A stretch of 64,000 bases of DNA from Buddleja alternifolia (lineage: Eukaryota; Streptophyta; Magnoliopsida; Lamiales; Scrophulariaceae): positions 47,738,423 through 47,802,422 of the forward strand of contig CM033394.1 in NCBI GenBank assembly GCA_019426215.1, read 5' to 3'. How positions within the stretch are numbered: position 1 is the stretch's first letter; each line of letters begins with the position of its first letter. The translations under genes and the position numbers were made by a program. Below, piece by piece: positions 34,105 through 45,227 of the stretch. The notes under the pieces were generated by a model. The model was given only the letters and a program-made list of their open reading frames with translations, searched no databases and had not been told where the DNA came from.

Positions 34105-34537
34105 CACTACAAAAAAATAATACTTTAATCACAAAATGTCAAGTAACAATATAAATGTTGTCACTAATTATAAAGTATTAGTGACAAGATTTTTTGTTTT
34201 GTCACAAGAATAGGTTTTATATGTTTAATAATGACAAGATTTGCATAGAAGTTGTCACTCTTGTACCTAGTGACAAGAAATTTGTTGTCATTATTGACAA
34301 TTAGTGACACACCTTTAGTGATAACTTATTGACAACTGTTATAGTTGTCAATCTATTTGTGTTGTTACTATACATGTGTCATTAATTGTTAATAGTGACA
34401 TCTTTAAAAAAACTTTTGTCACTAAAAATACTTCTTGTGACAAAGTAAAAGTTATTGTCGCTCATTATATATATCTAGTGACAATTTTAATATTGTCACT
34501 TACAATTTTGTCACTAATATTACTTTTTGTTGTAGTT
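34105..34537 (+). mobile_element. 433-bp non-autonomous CACTA MITE in intron 5 of CRK-2
   Basis: Starts CACTACAAAAAAA and ends TTGTTGTAGTT (complement near AACTACAACAA). TTG duplicates flank it (34102-34104 and 34538-34540). The interior is made of repeated tagtgacaa / ttgtcac phrases. This is the best-bounded copy of a family also seen at 11210, 27825 and 29583. Confidence 0.85.
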
Positions 34538-34710
34538 TTGTCAGTTTAGTAGCCGCTAAAAATCATGAGATTGGTATACTCACAATGTTCCGGCAATGAT
34601 TGTGCTAATATGACTTTTATCTTATTGGAAAGATCTCGCCAACCCAAAATCAGCAATTTAGCACGAAGTCTTAAGTCCAAGAGAATATTGCTTGCTTTTA
34701 TGTCTCTGTG

Positions 34711-35366
34711 GGGAAAATTACACTTTTCGTCCCTAAAGTTGTAGCCAAAAATACATTTGGTCCCTCATATTTTAGCCTCGACACACTTGGTTCCTCAACT
34801 TACAAATTTTGAACAAATGTGGTCCCTACCGTCAATTTACCGTTAGAACTAACGGGATCCGCACTGTTCATCATCTTCTCCAACTAACCCAACCCTAAAA
34901 TTATGATATCTCACTCATTTCAAGTCCATTTTTAACGAATTTTATATGGTTAGAATCGTCTGAACGAGTAGAATCCATCCATGTAACTTTTGTCCCAAAA
35001 TACGCTGATTCTATAGACCCGAACTGCACAAATCCGAAAAATTCCATTTTTTGAATCAGCGTATTTTGGGGCAAAACTTACATGGATGGATTCTACTCAT
35101 TGAGACGATTCTAACCATATAAGATTCGATAAAAATGGACTTGAAATGAGTGAGATATCATAATTTAAAGTTTGAAAATCGAATTTTAGGTGGGTTAGTT
35201 GGAGAAGATGATGTGCGGATTCTGTTAGTTCTAACGACAAATTGACGGCAGGGACCACATTTGTTCAAAATTTGTAAGTTGAGGGACCAAATGTGTCGAG
35301 GTTGAAACATAAGGGACCAAATGTGTTTTTAGCTACAACTTTAGGGACGAAAACTGTAATTTTCCC
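34711..35366. mobile_element. 656-bp hairpin element in exon 5 of CRK-2, 10-bp duplication
   Basis: Near-perfect inverted repeat: GGGAAAATTACA at the left, its complement at the right, arms paired to a centre near 35040. TGTCTCTGTG is duplicated exactly (34701-34710 and 35367-35376) and is exon sequence present once in the other CRKs. The element splits the exon between the HRD-containing half and the alpha-E half. No coding capacity. Confidence 0.93.
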
Positions 35367-36175
35367 TGTCTCTGTGAATACTTCGTACTTTTGTGTTCTC
35401 GTGGAGGTAAACTAAACCCTCTGCTGTTCCTATAATTATCTCGAATCTCTTCTCCCAGTTTAACGTGTTACTTTTACTAGAATTTGTCGACCATTAGACA
35501 AAGATTACACTTAGTTATAAGACAACCTTAAAAAAATCTAAATATTGGTCCAATCCTAAACCAAAAACCTAGTACTCACCGAAGATGAAGCGATCCAGAC
35601 TATTGTTTGGCAAACATTCGTAAACAAGAAGACTTTCGGGTCCTGAGCAACTGCATCCCAACAATCTAACTAGATTCTTATGCTCGATGCTGCTAATAAT
35701 GTTTACTTCATTGTAAAAATCTATTGCTCTATTTTTGTTATTAATGAATAGCCTCTTACTGCAATCTCCCTTCCATCTTGCAAAACTCCCCGAAGTATGA
35801 TAGAAAAACATTTTATAGTTTGAGTCATCAATGAGCATAGATAGAAAATACTTTCGCATTACAAGTTGGTACCTTATATACTGTGCCAAACCCGCCATGC
35901 CCAAGCTTGTTGGCTTAATCAAAAGAACCTGTGGCTTTCTCAAAGGTGGAATATTTGAAGTTCAAGCTGATATCATTAAGGGGTTTCACTAATTTCTTCA
36001 CATCATCTGAACCTGAGAAAGAGTTGAGATTTCATAAAAAGATGATTGTTATCCAAATTGACTTTACAAATGGCTTCCCCAAGAGAGTTTTAGGGAGTAT
36101 CAGACGGACGAGAGTCTCCATACAGTACAACTATCCAATATAGGGGGCACCATGTGATTAGCCTCATTACATGGC

Positions 36176-36791
36176 TGATCTAGCACGGATCCTACTCCCT
36201 ACTATTTCAGTCAAGAGGATCGATAATATGCACGAAAGTCACGTTCTCAATAATATAGACTGCACTCAGATGTTGAGCTGCCTACGTACCCTTTCAGAAT
36301 CAAGTCTAGACGTAGTTCAAACATGTAGTTAGAATAGATATGATTCGTATTATGACGATCTCTCGTATTTGTATTCTAGGTTCGTACTCTCGAGTCTCCA
36401 ATTATTCGAGCTACACGAAGAATGATTCGTAGTATTTATTGCTCAAACTCTCGGTCCCCAATTCTTCATAAATGACTGTATTTATAGAGTTTCCATTCGG
36501 TACTGTAGGGAGAATGATTGACAAGACGTCTTGCCTACGGATTCCCTACACGTGTGTCTGATGGGTGGCACAGATTCGATGCCCATCGGGTCGGGCTATG
36601 AACCGACCCTACCCGAATTACAAAAATACGCGGATCTTGGAGTGTAATGCAAATACCAAGGTTATAGGGACCGTGTGTGAAACCCATCTCGTTTTCTCGT
36701 ATTCGAGGTAGTATATCAAATATACGACCCTATATATTTCAAGGAATACGAGCTGACGACTATTAAATCTTCTAATATTTAAGGTATATCA
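36176..36791 (-). repeat. 3' LTR of the Gypsy element
   Basis: Begins TGATCTAGCACGG and ends GGTATATCA on the plus strand; matches 40581-41196 with only a handful of differences. Confidence 0.95.
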
Positions 36792-37129
36792 TTAAGTCCC
36801 CCACTTCGTGAGTGAAGGGAAAAATACCTGAAAGTTCTTGACCCTTGACTGACGAAGTACAATTTTATGCAATTGTTACCTTTTCTGGGCATTTATTCCC
36901 TTACTTATATTTTTAATTATAATTCATCCACTGCAATCATTACCTTGCAGCCGTTTATTCTAATTAACTCTAACACGCCGTTTCCCGAGAAACGTGTTTA
37001 TGCTGTCGCTCTGTCCTTTCGAATTCCGAGAGAGATAAGAAACGTCACGTCTCTCCAACGTTGGATGCAACTTTTGATTAATCGATCCGGACTGTTGACT
37101 TCAAATTACCCCCTAGTATATATATAAAC
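36792..37129. other. Gypsy 3' non-coding region
   Basis: Between the reverse transcriptase end and the 3' LTR. Only the polypurine tract is identifiable. RNase H and integrase would normally lie here, so this marks a deletion or a replaced segment. Confidence 0.6.
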
Positions 37130-38485
37130 TTACCCTTCCATTTGAATTTTTACTCTCCAGCTTTGATTTACAGAAGTAGCAGCTAGTCCTTTGTCAGCCG
37201 ATCGAGATATAAATCTGTTTAGGCTTGCCATTCTTCCTGTCAGTTTTTGTACATCCTTTACACTTGAGGGGGATTTCATATTCAAGATGGCCTCGATTTT
37301 TTCAGGGTTGGCCTCAATACCTCGTTCAGTTACCATATAGCCCAAAAATTTTCCCTCTCGAACTCCAAATGTACATTTATTAGGGTTTAGTTTCATCCCG
37401 TATCGTTTCATTATTTCAAAAGAATTCATCAAGTGATTTAAGTGGTCCGATTCGTCTACAGATTTGACGAGCATATCATCAATGTACACCTCCATGGTCT
37501 TCCCTATCTCATTCTCAAACATCGTATTGACCAATCGTTGATACGTGGCTCCTGAGTTACGAAGGCCAAAAGGCATTACATTGTAACAGTATACACCTCT
37601 GGCCGTGACGAAGGAAGTCTTCTCCCTATCTTCCTCCGCCATCATTATTTGATTGAAACCCTGATAGACATCCATCATGCTCAACAAAGCACAACCTGCA
37701 GTAGAATATACTAATAAATCAATATGAGGCAAGGGATAAGGGTCCCGAGGGCAAACTTTGTTTAGATCAGTGAAATCGGTACACATGCGCCATTTGTTTT
37801 CGGCTTTAGGTACAAGGACTACATTTGCTAGCCATTCAGTAAATTGAATTTCATTTACATAACCTACTTCAAGCAGCTTCTTCATCTCTTCTTCAATGAT
37901 GGCATCTCTATCAGGCCCGAAATTTCTTCTTTTTTGACGAACCGATCGTGCTTCGGGATCAACATTCAAACGATGCACTATCACCTCCGGGTCAATGCCT
38001 TGAAAATCCGCAGCCTTCCAAGCAAAAATATCTGTGTTTGCCTTGAGAAATTTTATCAATTTCGACTCCATTGTGGGACTCAGTTGCCCCCCAATTTTGG
38101 TAGTTTTCTCTGCATCGTTTTCAAAAAGTTGAATAGTTTTGTGCTCCACAAGCTGCACACTCATATCGATTTTTCTTTGCCTATTATCCAACTGCTCCAT
38201 CAGTATGGCTGCCTCCTCATCCACGACATTTACCCTCGTCACTTCCCTTTTCCTTTTCTTGCTCGAATTAGGCACTAACGAGGTAGTATAACAGTCTCGG
38301 GCTTCCAGCTGATTGCCCCTTACTTCGCCTATCCCATCTCTGGTTTTGAACTTCAATTTCAAATGAGGAGTCGATACAATGGCTCCAAACATATTTAGCA
38401 TCGGCCTCCCCACAATCATATTATAAGCAAAGGGGGCATCCACAACCAAAAAGGTCACACGCAATGTCTTTCTCTTCGGAGCCAA
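37130..38485 (-). pseudogene. Gypsy protease end and reverse transcriptase
   Basis: Open for 451 codons. Early part: YNMIVGRPMLN, the end of the aspartic protease domain. The reverse transcriptase has FTDLNKVCPRDPYPLP, LSMMDVYQGFNQI, PFGLRNSGATYQRL and the YIDDML catalytic box, then FLGYMVTERGIEANPEKI. It ends abruptly after a FISRSADKGLA stretch with unrelated residues, so the RNase H and integrase domains are missing. In-frame continuity with the upstream gag-protease frame is lost at a TAG near 38501. Confidence 0.9.
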
Positions 38486-38503
38486 CCCCAGCGAAACGTC
38501 GAG

Positions 38504-40538
38504 CTATATCGAACCTTTCGGCATGATTTGTGACCCAGTGAATCCCATTAAGGGAGTACTCACCGCTCGTAAGTTTACCCTCCCCAAGTCCATCTTTTGT
38601 AAAACATCCCAAAAGATTATATCTGCTGAACTGCCAGTATCGACCAACACCTTATGTACAACAAAATTTGCGACATCCATTATTATCACCATTGGATCAT
38701 TATGGGGAATAATCATGCCCTCGTAATCCCTATCGTCAAAAGCTATTGGCTGGGCATGATTATGTACAGAAAAGACCTTCGTAGGCTCCTGACGATAGTG
38801 ATTGCCATGCATTTCCCTCTTATGTCTTTTTCTCGCACTGGACGAATCACCTCCAGCTGGTCCACCCGCGATAGTGTGGATCTCCGCCCTGACTACATTA
38901 GTATGTTCTTTACGTCGATCACCTTGACGACTGTTATCATTGTCCCTTTTTTCATCATTGCGTCGATAGTTGTCACTTCGACGATGTTCATCAATCCGGG
39001 GACGGTCATATGGGCGACTGTCCCAGACCTGATGTTCATACCAGTCTCCATCCCTTTTATAATGGAAACGATCGGGCGATCGACTACGCGATCGTTGCAT
39101 CTCTTTTGTGCGATTGGCTTCCGGAGCTCTTACTTCTGCAAGAGTACGATCAATAAAGTCGTCAAGAACACCATCTTTAATCAGACGTTCAAGTTCATCT
39201 TTCAATTGATAACATTCTTCAGTATCGTGGCCATTGTCTTTGTGAAACTGACAATACTTATCTGAATTTGCTCTGTATTTCGATTTCATTGGCTTAGGCC
39301 ATCGAATTGCATTCATATGCTGCACTGCCAGTAGCACTCTTCCTCTTGATGCTTTCAAGGGGGTGTACTGCTCGTATTTTGAGTATCGAGGGGGCCGTTC
39401 GTGGTTCTTTTCAGACCTCGACCCTTCCTGCCGATAGCTATTGTCTTTTCGATCTCTTCGATCGTTTACGGGCTTGCAAGCCTCAGAATCTTTTGATAGG
39501 TTCATTTCCTCCTCGTTGATACATTGCTCTTCCAGTTGCATCAGCACTTCTTGATCTTTAGGTGCACGACGAGCAAGGGCAGAGGCCAAAGTACCTTTTT
39601 TCAAAGCCAACAAAAGAAATGTTACCACAAGATCATGAGTTAATTCAGGTATTTCTAAAACTTCCTGATTAAACCTATGAACAAAATCCCTCAGACTCTT
39701 GCCCGGACCCTGCTTGAACCCCATCATGGACTACACAGACTTCCTGGCCTTCTTGTTGGCGGAAAAATGATTTTCAAACCTCTTAATGAGCTGTTCGTAA
39801 GACATTATCGAACCGGGCTACTGACTAGTGAACCAGTCTTGAGCCCGTCAGACCAAAGTCGTCACAAAAACCCGTGCATTTATGGCATTCGACTGATGAT
39901 ACAACGACATCAGCAGTTCAAAAGTAGTTAAATGTGGCCCCGGAGCACCCGTCCCATCTTATGTAGGCAAAAGAGGAGCTTTGAATGAACTCAGGGGTTT
40001 TTCAAACATTATACTTTCACAAAACGGAGAGTTTCTAGCCATCAGTGCAGACATCGGCCTTTTTTTTTTGAACGAGGCGCCTCCGGTCTACAAATCGCCC
40101 TACCAAGCTTTTCGTAAATATCATCAATTTCTGCCCTTGACAAGGCTGGCTGCTCCCTCTCCTCCTGCAAGGGCTGCTTTCCCCGTCGAACCTCCCCGTG
40201 CGCACTAGCCCCGCTGTTGACCTCCTCATCGGACTGTGCTCCTTGCTTGACCCTCTTCCTACGCTCCGGATTCAAACCTTCACCTTCAGGGAACAGCTTC
40301 CTAGGCTCCAGGGGAGCCCCAAAGTCTTAGGTATGCTCGGAGTTACCGGCCCCGACGCCATCAAACGACTCAGAACTTCATCCACCTTCTGCTGAACCAT
40401 CTTCTCCAACTCTCCTTTTGTTACTAACATCTTCTCATCACCTCGGTCACCACCGCTTCTGTCAGGCGCAGAAGACACAGAATCCTCAATGCGAACTCGC
40501 TTATCCTTCTGACCTCCACCCTCCATCACTGATGCCAA
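38504..40538 (-). pseudogene. Gypsy gag and aspartic protease, with stops
   Basis: Starts near 40538 (MASVMEGGGQ). The gag core reads WFTSQ near 39825, GPGKSLRDFVHRFNQE and a zinc-knuckle-like YCQFHKDNGHDTEEC near 39230-39270. The protease signature VDTGSSADIIF is near 38600. Stops interrupt it: TAG near 39737 (before SMMGF), TAG near 39817, and TAG near 38501. A long charged, arginine-rich linker follows the zinc knuckle. Confidence 0.85.
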
Positions 40539-40580
40539 TTCCAGCGACTCTCAAGTAGTTTCCCACAGACGGCGTCAAAC

Positions 40581-41196
40581 TGATCTAGCACGGATCCTAC
40601 TCCCTACTATTTCAGTCAAGAGGATCGATAATATGCACGAAAGTCACGTTCTCAATAATATAGACTGCACTCAGATGTTGAGCTGCCTACGTACCCTTTC
40701 AGGATCAAGTCTAGATGTAGTTCAAACATGTAGTTAGAATAGATATGATTCGTATTATGACGATCTCTCGTATTTGTATTCTAGGTTCGTACTCTCGAGT
40801 CTCCAATTATTCGAGCTACACGAAGAATGATTCATAGTATTTATTGCTCAAACTCTCGGTCCCCAATTCTTCATAAATGATTGTATTTATAGAGTTTCCA
40901 TTCGGTATTGTAGGGAGAATGATTGACAAGACGTCTTGCCTACGGATTCCCTACACGTGTGTCTGATGGGTGGCACAGATTCGATGCCCATCGGGTCGGG
41001 CCATGAACCGACCCTACCCGAATTACAAAAACACGCGGATCTTGGAGTGTAATGCAAATACCAAGGTTATAGGGACCGGGTGTGAAACCCATCTCGTTTC
41101 CTCGTATTCGAGGTAGTATATCAAATATACGACCCTATATATTTCAAGGAATACGAGCTGACGACTATTAAATCTTCTAATATTTTAGGTATATCA
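40581..41196 (-). repeat. 5' LTR of the Gypsy element
   Basis: Same ends as 36176-36791. Followed by the duplicated target ATGGC and then CRK-2 intron 2. Confidence 0.95.
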
Positions 41197-41721
41197 ATGG
41201 CAATGGTGATTGTACTGAAAATCCGATTCCCAAGCGTTCCTAAGTATGAAATGACTTTTCCAGTTTACAAGGCAAAGGGATTTTTAGTCATCCTTTTATC
41301 TTTTCTCTTCTTCTGAATCATTCTTTGCTTCCAGATATAAACTCCAATGACAACTCCAATTATTAAAACGGATGTCGCACTAGCAGCTGCGATTATGATA
41401 ACTATTACTCTCCCTGCAGGAGTAGAAAACTAAAAGTCATAATGAAGTCTGAAATTACATACCTATTTAGTAGAAAGAAAGTAATATAAGAAAAGTCTGT
41501 TGATCTTATTCTAAGGCTCCTGGTGAATGTTTTCTAAGTATGGCCATAGACGTTTCTCACCATTAGGAAACGTTTGTTTAGCCATAGCTACTATCCTAAG
41601 GCTAAGCCCGTCACAGCCCCCACCAAGATATCAATCAAATTGAAACTCCTCTGCAACGGAGGTGACCAACTGTCCTACGAGAAATGCTTCTGTAGACCTG
41701 ATATACCACATTACGACATAC

Positions 41722-42039
41722 GAGAAAATTGCATTTTTGGCCACATATGCTTGCCTATTTCAATTTTGGTTCCATTCGTTACTGGATTTTCACTTTGTGT
41801 CTCATAAATTTTAAAAATTCTCACATTTTGTCACAACTGAATTTTCCATCCAAAATTTAGCGGTCAGCTTCGTTAGTCAATATTTTGACCATTTTGTTTT
41901 GGGAGAATTCGTGCATGAATGCACTCACACACGAATTATATTCAATAATATGTACCACTCACGCACAAAATCTTCCCTTATGTAATGAGACCAAATTTAA
42001 AATAGCCAAACATATAAGACCAAAAATACGATTTCTCTC
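41722..42039. mobile_element. Hairpin MITE remnant in intron 1 of CRK-2
   Basis: gagaaaattgcatttttggcc at the left pairs with gaccaaaaatacgatttctctc at the right. Comparison with CRK-3 intron 1 shows extra sequence here. No clear duplication. Confidence 0.55.
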
Positions 42040-42822
42040 TATGTAATATATATCATTGTTGATGTAAGCATAGTCTACACTCTGGTAACAACTATCTGCA
42101 CTACCATCTTGGTGATGAAATCTACAACACTATGATAAGAAAGAAAATGAAGTTGAATTACCATTAAGGAAAGTGCATATTTACCTCTTGAATTACCATT
42201 TCGAGGTATAGGATTAAGGAAATCGGTATCATCCCATTTTTAAAGCCCGGCCCTCAGATGAAGGCAATCATCCCGATATCGATGCAGATGCATTCTCCAA
42301 ACAAGCTCCACAAGAACTAGCATTTATCGAGCTCCAGCAGTTAGCCAAGACATAAGCCGTGCTGCCTGCGGCCCAAGAAACCGCCACCCGTGCCGGTGCA
42401 TAACCATTATTGTTTGGTGCAGCTAAAACTGCTTGTGATAGAGCCGCCATTGTTGATTCTCGAAAAGCTGAATCATTTCTGGTTCTATTCCCACAAACAG
42501 CATGGTCGTTTGGCTCTGTATAATCCTCAAAGATATGATAATTCTTGCCCCGAACAAAGCATCCATCGAGGTAAATCCTGCCTCCGGTCCAGGGATAGCA
42601 AGAAGGAAGAACAGTACGGGCTTGAGTAAAGCACAGTACACAATCGACCAAAGAGAGATCGCCGTAGCATTGGGTTAAACCGTATTTAGCAGCGGGTCCT
42701 GAGCGCGTTGCTGTTGCGCCAAAGCCCGACGTTCACACTTGGCCAAATATGGTATCCATGTTGGCAGCAAAGCTTGAGGCGAAATTGGATATATTTTGCT
42801 GAACTTGGGTTGCACACCTAAA

Positions 42823-43218
42823 TAGAGACGGAGCTAGGAATTTTATCGAGGGGGAGGGGGCGAGATTGTTGTCATATAGCTATACACTTCTTTTTTGCCA
42901 GATAGATGAATGATTCAAGGGGGGTGCGGGGGCTTGCCCCGGGGTACGGTACGACATATTTATGGGGAAAATATAATAAGGAACTAGGTTCAATTATAAT
43001 TTTTGACATACTTTGTACTATTATATTTCGTTCGTTAAAACTAGTATTTTGGATTTGGGAGGACGAACTCAAAGAAAAGGGAAAAAGTATGATATTTTTT
43101 TTATTTTGAGGGGGGCAAAATTCAAAAATCAAAAAATTTATACGATAAAAAAAAATTAGTTTTCAAAATTGAGGGGGGCGAGAGCACCCTTCACCCCCCA
43201 CCCCCGGCTCCATCCCAG
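42823..43218. mobile_element. 396-bp hAT MITE in exon 1 of CRK-2
   Basis: Left end TAGAGACGGAGC, right end complement of CTGGGATGGAGC, flanked by the 8-bp duplication CACCTAAA (42815-42822 and 43219-43226), the size typical of hAT elements. It splits exon 1 just after the first conserved cysteine of the first DUF26 domain (after VNFRC). Interior has ggggg and caaaattcaaaa tracts like 11838-12006. Confidence 0.9.
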
Positions 43219-43550
43219 CACCTAAAGTTAACAGTCTGAGTTCTTGGATCTGCTAATAATGCATCTGGTAATAGCAAAATCAACAGTGTAATGATAGTAA
43301 CATATGGAACAAGAATTGCTCTCTTCATTATGCAGATTTGCTTTGTTCTGCTCAAATTTGATTTTCTGTTAAATGGAGAGAGCAAGTAAGAGAATTATTT
43401 ATTATTCAAACAATATCAATAATATAAAAAGAACTTAAAAGTTGAAGCGTGTATGATATTGATGAATAGAACAAGTTGATCAGCAATTCTTATAATATTA
43501 ATAATAAGTTGATCAGCCGATTTTACATATACTTAATCCCACTTAAATTA

Positions 43551-43556
43551 GGTCAA
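43551..43556 (-). promoter_or_regulatory. W-box-like motif upstream of CRK-2
   Basis: GGTCAA (TTGACC on the gene strand) ~223 bp before the ATG, within a block ending cttttccaacaaatactg-like sequence that is conserved upstream of CRK-3 and CRK-4. Confidence 0.4.
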
Positions 43557-43946
43557 TATTTTCATACTGGACTTTCCAACAAATACTGCAAAATAAATCC
43601 CACCAAGATCAAATCCTACTAATAATGCTTAGCAATGATGAATAATGAAGATCCAATTCTTAAATTCGATATTTTCTTAAATGATGAATATTTAGACTCT
43701 ATTTGGTTTTTGAATTTCGGTGAGGAAAAAAAAAGAAAAATATTGTACGTGCATCAATTTATATATAGTATTTTGTGTTTTATTTTTTGAGCACTCTCAT
43801 CTCCCTTTTTCTTCTGCTCATCAAAATCCAATAACCGCTGTTGCCTTGAGGGCTTTGTTTTCACATGTAAATTAAGAAGATCGGAAGAGATAGGAGGGAA
43901 ATGGATTTTTTTATATGCGCTGTAATGATTAAGGTAGAAATACTAA

Positions 43947-45227
43947 GGTAATGTTTGGTTATGTTTCCATAGTCATTTTGGTCCAAAATTTTGGCCCAAT
44001 CATGTTTAATTTAAAAAATTTGAGCAAAAAATACATCACTTTTTTGATCCAAAAAAATATAATAATTATTTTTCATTTTTTGCAGTTTACTTTGTCTCTA
44101 TACTCTTCTCTCTCCTCTCTATTTGCTCTCTCTCTCTTAGGGGTATAAATGAGTCGAGTCGAACCGAACGAGTTGTTGTTCAAACTTGTTTGAATTTCAA
44201 TCGAGCTTCAAAATTTATGTTTGAGCTTGTTTGATTGTTAATCGATTCAAGCTCAAACGAGTTTTAATCGAATCAAACACGAGTCGAACTCGAGTAGTTT
44301 GACTTGTTTTATACATATTTTTACCAATTTTTATTAATCGAGCAGAGCTTGAACCGAACTTCAAAATTTATCAAACACAAAGGCAATGTTTGGTTATGTT
44401 TCCATACCATGTTTGGTCCAAAATTCTCACCAAATCATGTTTGGTTCACAAAATATTTGATCAAAAATACATCACCTTTTTGGTCCAAAAAAGATATAAT
44501 AATTAGTTTCCATTTTTCTACACCTACTTTGTCCCTACACTCATCTCTATGTGCTCTCTCTCTTCTCTAACAGACAAAAGCTTCACGATTTGATTGTTAT
44601 AATAACTTTTGTTTCATTTGGAAACAAAACCAAACATTATCTCACCAATAAAACACACTCAAAAACCAACTCTCAAAATAAAACCAAATACAATCTCATC
44701 AAACACGCACGTGTCCCCATAAATTTTTCACAAACAATTCTCACCAAAATGCCATCCCAAAACATAACTAAACATAGCCAAAATGTTGTTTAAGCTTGGT
44801 TTGATACGTTGATGAACCGAGCTCAAATGAGCTTTTAGCGATCGAGTTCGAGTCGAGTAGTTTGGTTCGTCTTCCAGCCCTACTCTCTCTCCTCTCTATT
44901 ATTATATATATCAACTACTATTACTTACATATATATATATATATGCATATATATATATATATTCATCTATATAACCATTATTACAACCTTAATATTATAT
45001 TATAACTTTTAATCATTAACAGACAAAAGTTTCATGATTTGACTGCTATAGTAACTTGTGTTCCCTCTAAAAACAAATTCAAACATTATCTCGCCAAAAT
45101 AAACACCCAAAAATCAACTCCCAAAATAAAACCAAATACAATCTCATCAAACATGCACGTGTCCCCATAAGTTTCTCACCAATAATTTTCACCAAAATGC
45201 CATCCCAAAATATAGCCAAACATAGCC
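43947..45227. mobile_element. Composite Harbinger-like MITE insertion upstream of CRK-2
   Basis: Left ggtaatgtttggttatgtttcc and right complement-like atagccaaacatagcc are inverted ends. The centre contains a second complete copy (44382-44779) and cgag-rich repeats. Comparison with the CRK-4 5' flank (63715-63760) shows the region from about 43945 to 45550 is extra here. The outer duplication is unclear. Confidence 0.55.
44382..44779. mobile_element. 398-bp Harbinger-like MITE, nested
   Basis: GGCAATGTTTGGTTATGTTT at the left pairs with aaaacataactaaacatagcc at the right. aaa flanks both sides; PIF/Harbinger elements usually duplicate TWA, so the duplication is only suggestive. Confidence 0.6.

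Larger units (their letters stand above)
36176..41196 (-). mobile_element. 5-kb Gypsy LTR retrotransposon in intron 2 of CRK-2
   Basis: LTRs at 36176-36791 and 40581-41196 (both 616 bp) are nearly identical, implying recent insertion. Exact duplication ATGGC at 36171-36175 and 41197-41201. Genes read on the minus strand, so 40581-41196 is the 5' LTR. The leader beside it (complement of cagacggcgtcaaac) is the acgccgtctg type common next to plant Gypsy primer sites. A polypurine tract (complement of aagtcccccac) lies beside the left LTR at 36792. Gag, protease and reverse transcriptase are present but contain stops; RNase H and integrase are absent, so it cannot move alone. Confidence 0.95.
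31404..43328 (-). pseudogene. CRK2-like: CRK-2: cysteine-rich receptor-like kinase pseudogene with transposon insertions
   Basis: All seven exon equivalents remain (minus strand): 43328-42185, 41413-41300, 36012-35873, 35789-35580, 35483-34584, 33606-33456, 33363-31404. Exon 1 is split by a hAT MITE, carries a stop in the first DUF26 domain (near 42742) and has a small deletion before its end. Exon 2's donor GT has become AT. Exon 3 has a stop after SFD. Exon 4 lost a base beside the catalytic-lysine region. Exon 5 contains a 656-bp hairpin element and its acceptor AG has become AA. Exon 6 has CAG to TAG after the TGR motif. Exon 7 is split by a 1.6-kb CACTA and has a one-base insertion creating a stop near MLH. 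Intron 2 holds a 5-kb Gypsy element and intron 5 a 433-bp CACTA MITE. Confidence 0.93.

Noticed and set aside
38654..39265. 203-codon plus-strand open frame
   Set aside because: Shadow of the Gypsy gag-protease gene on the minus strand.
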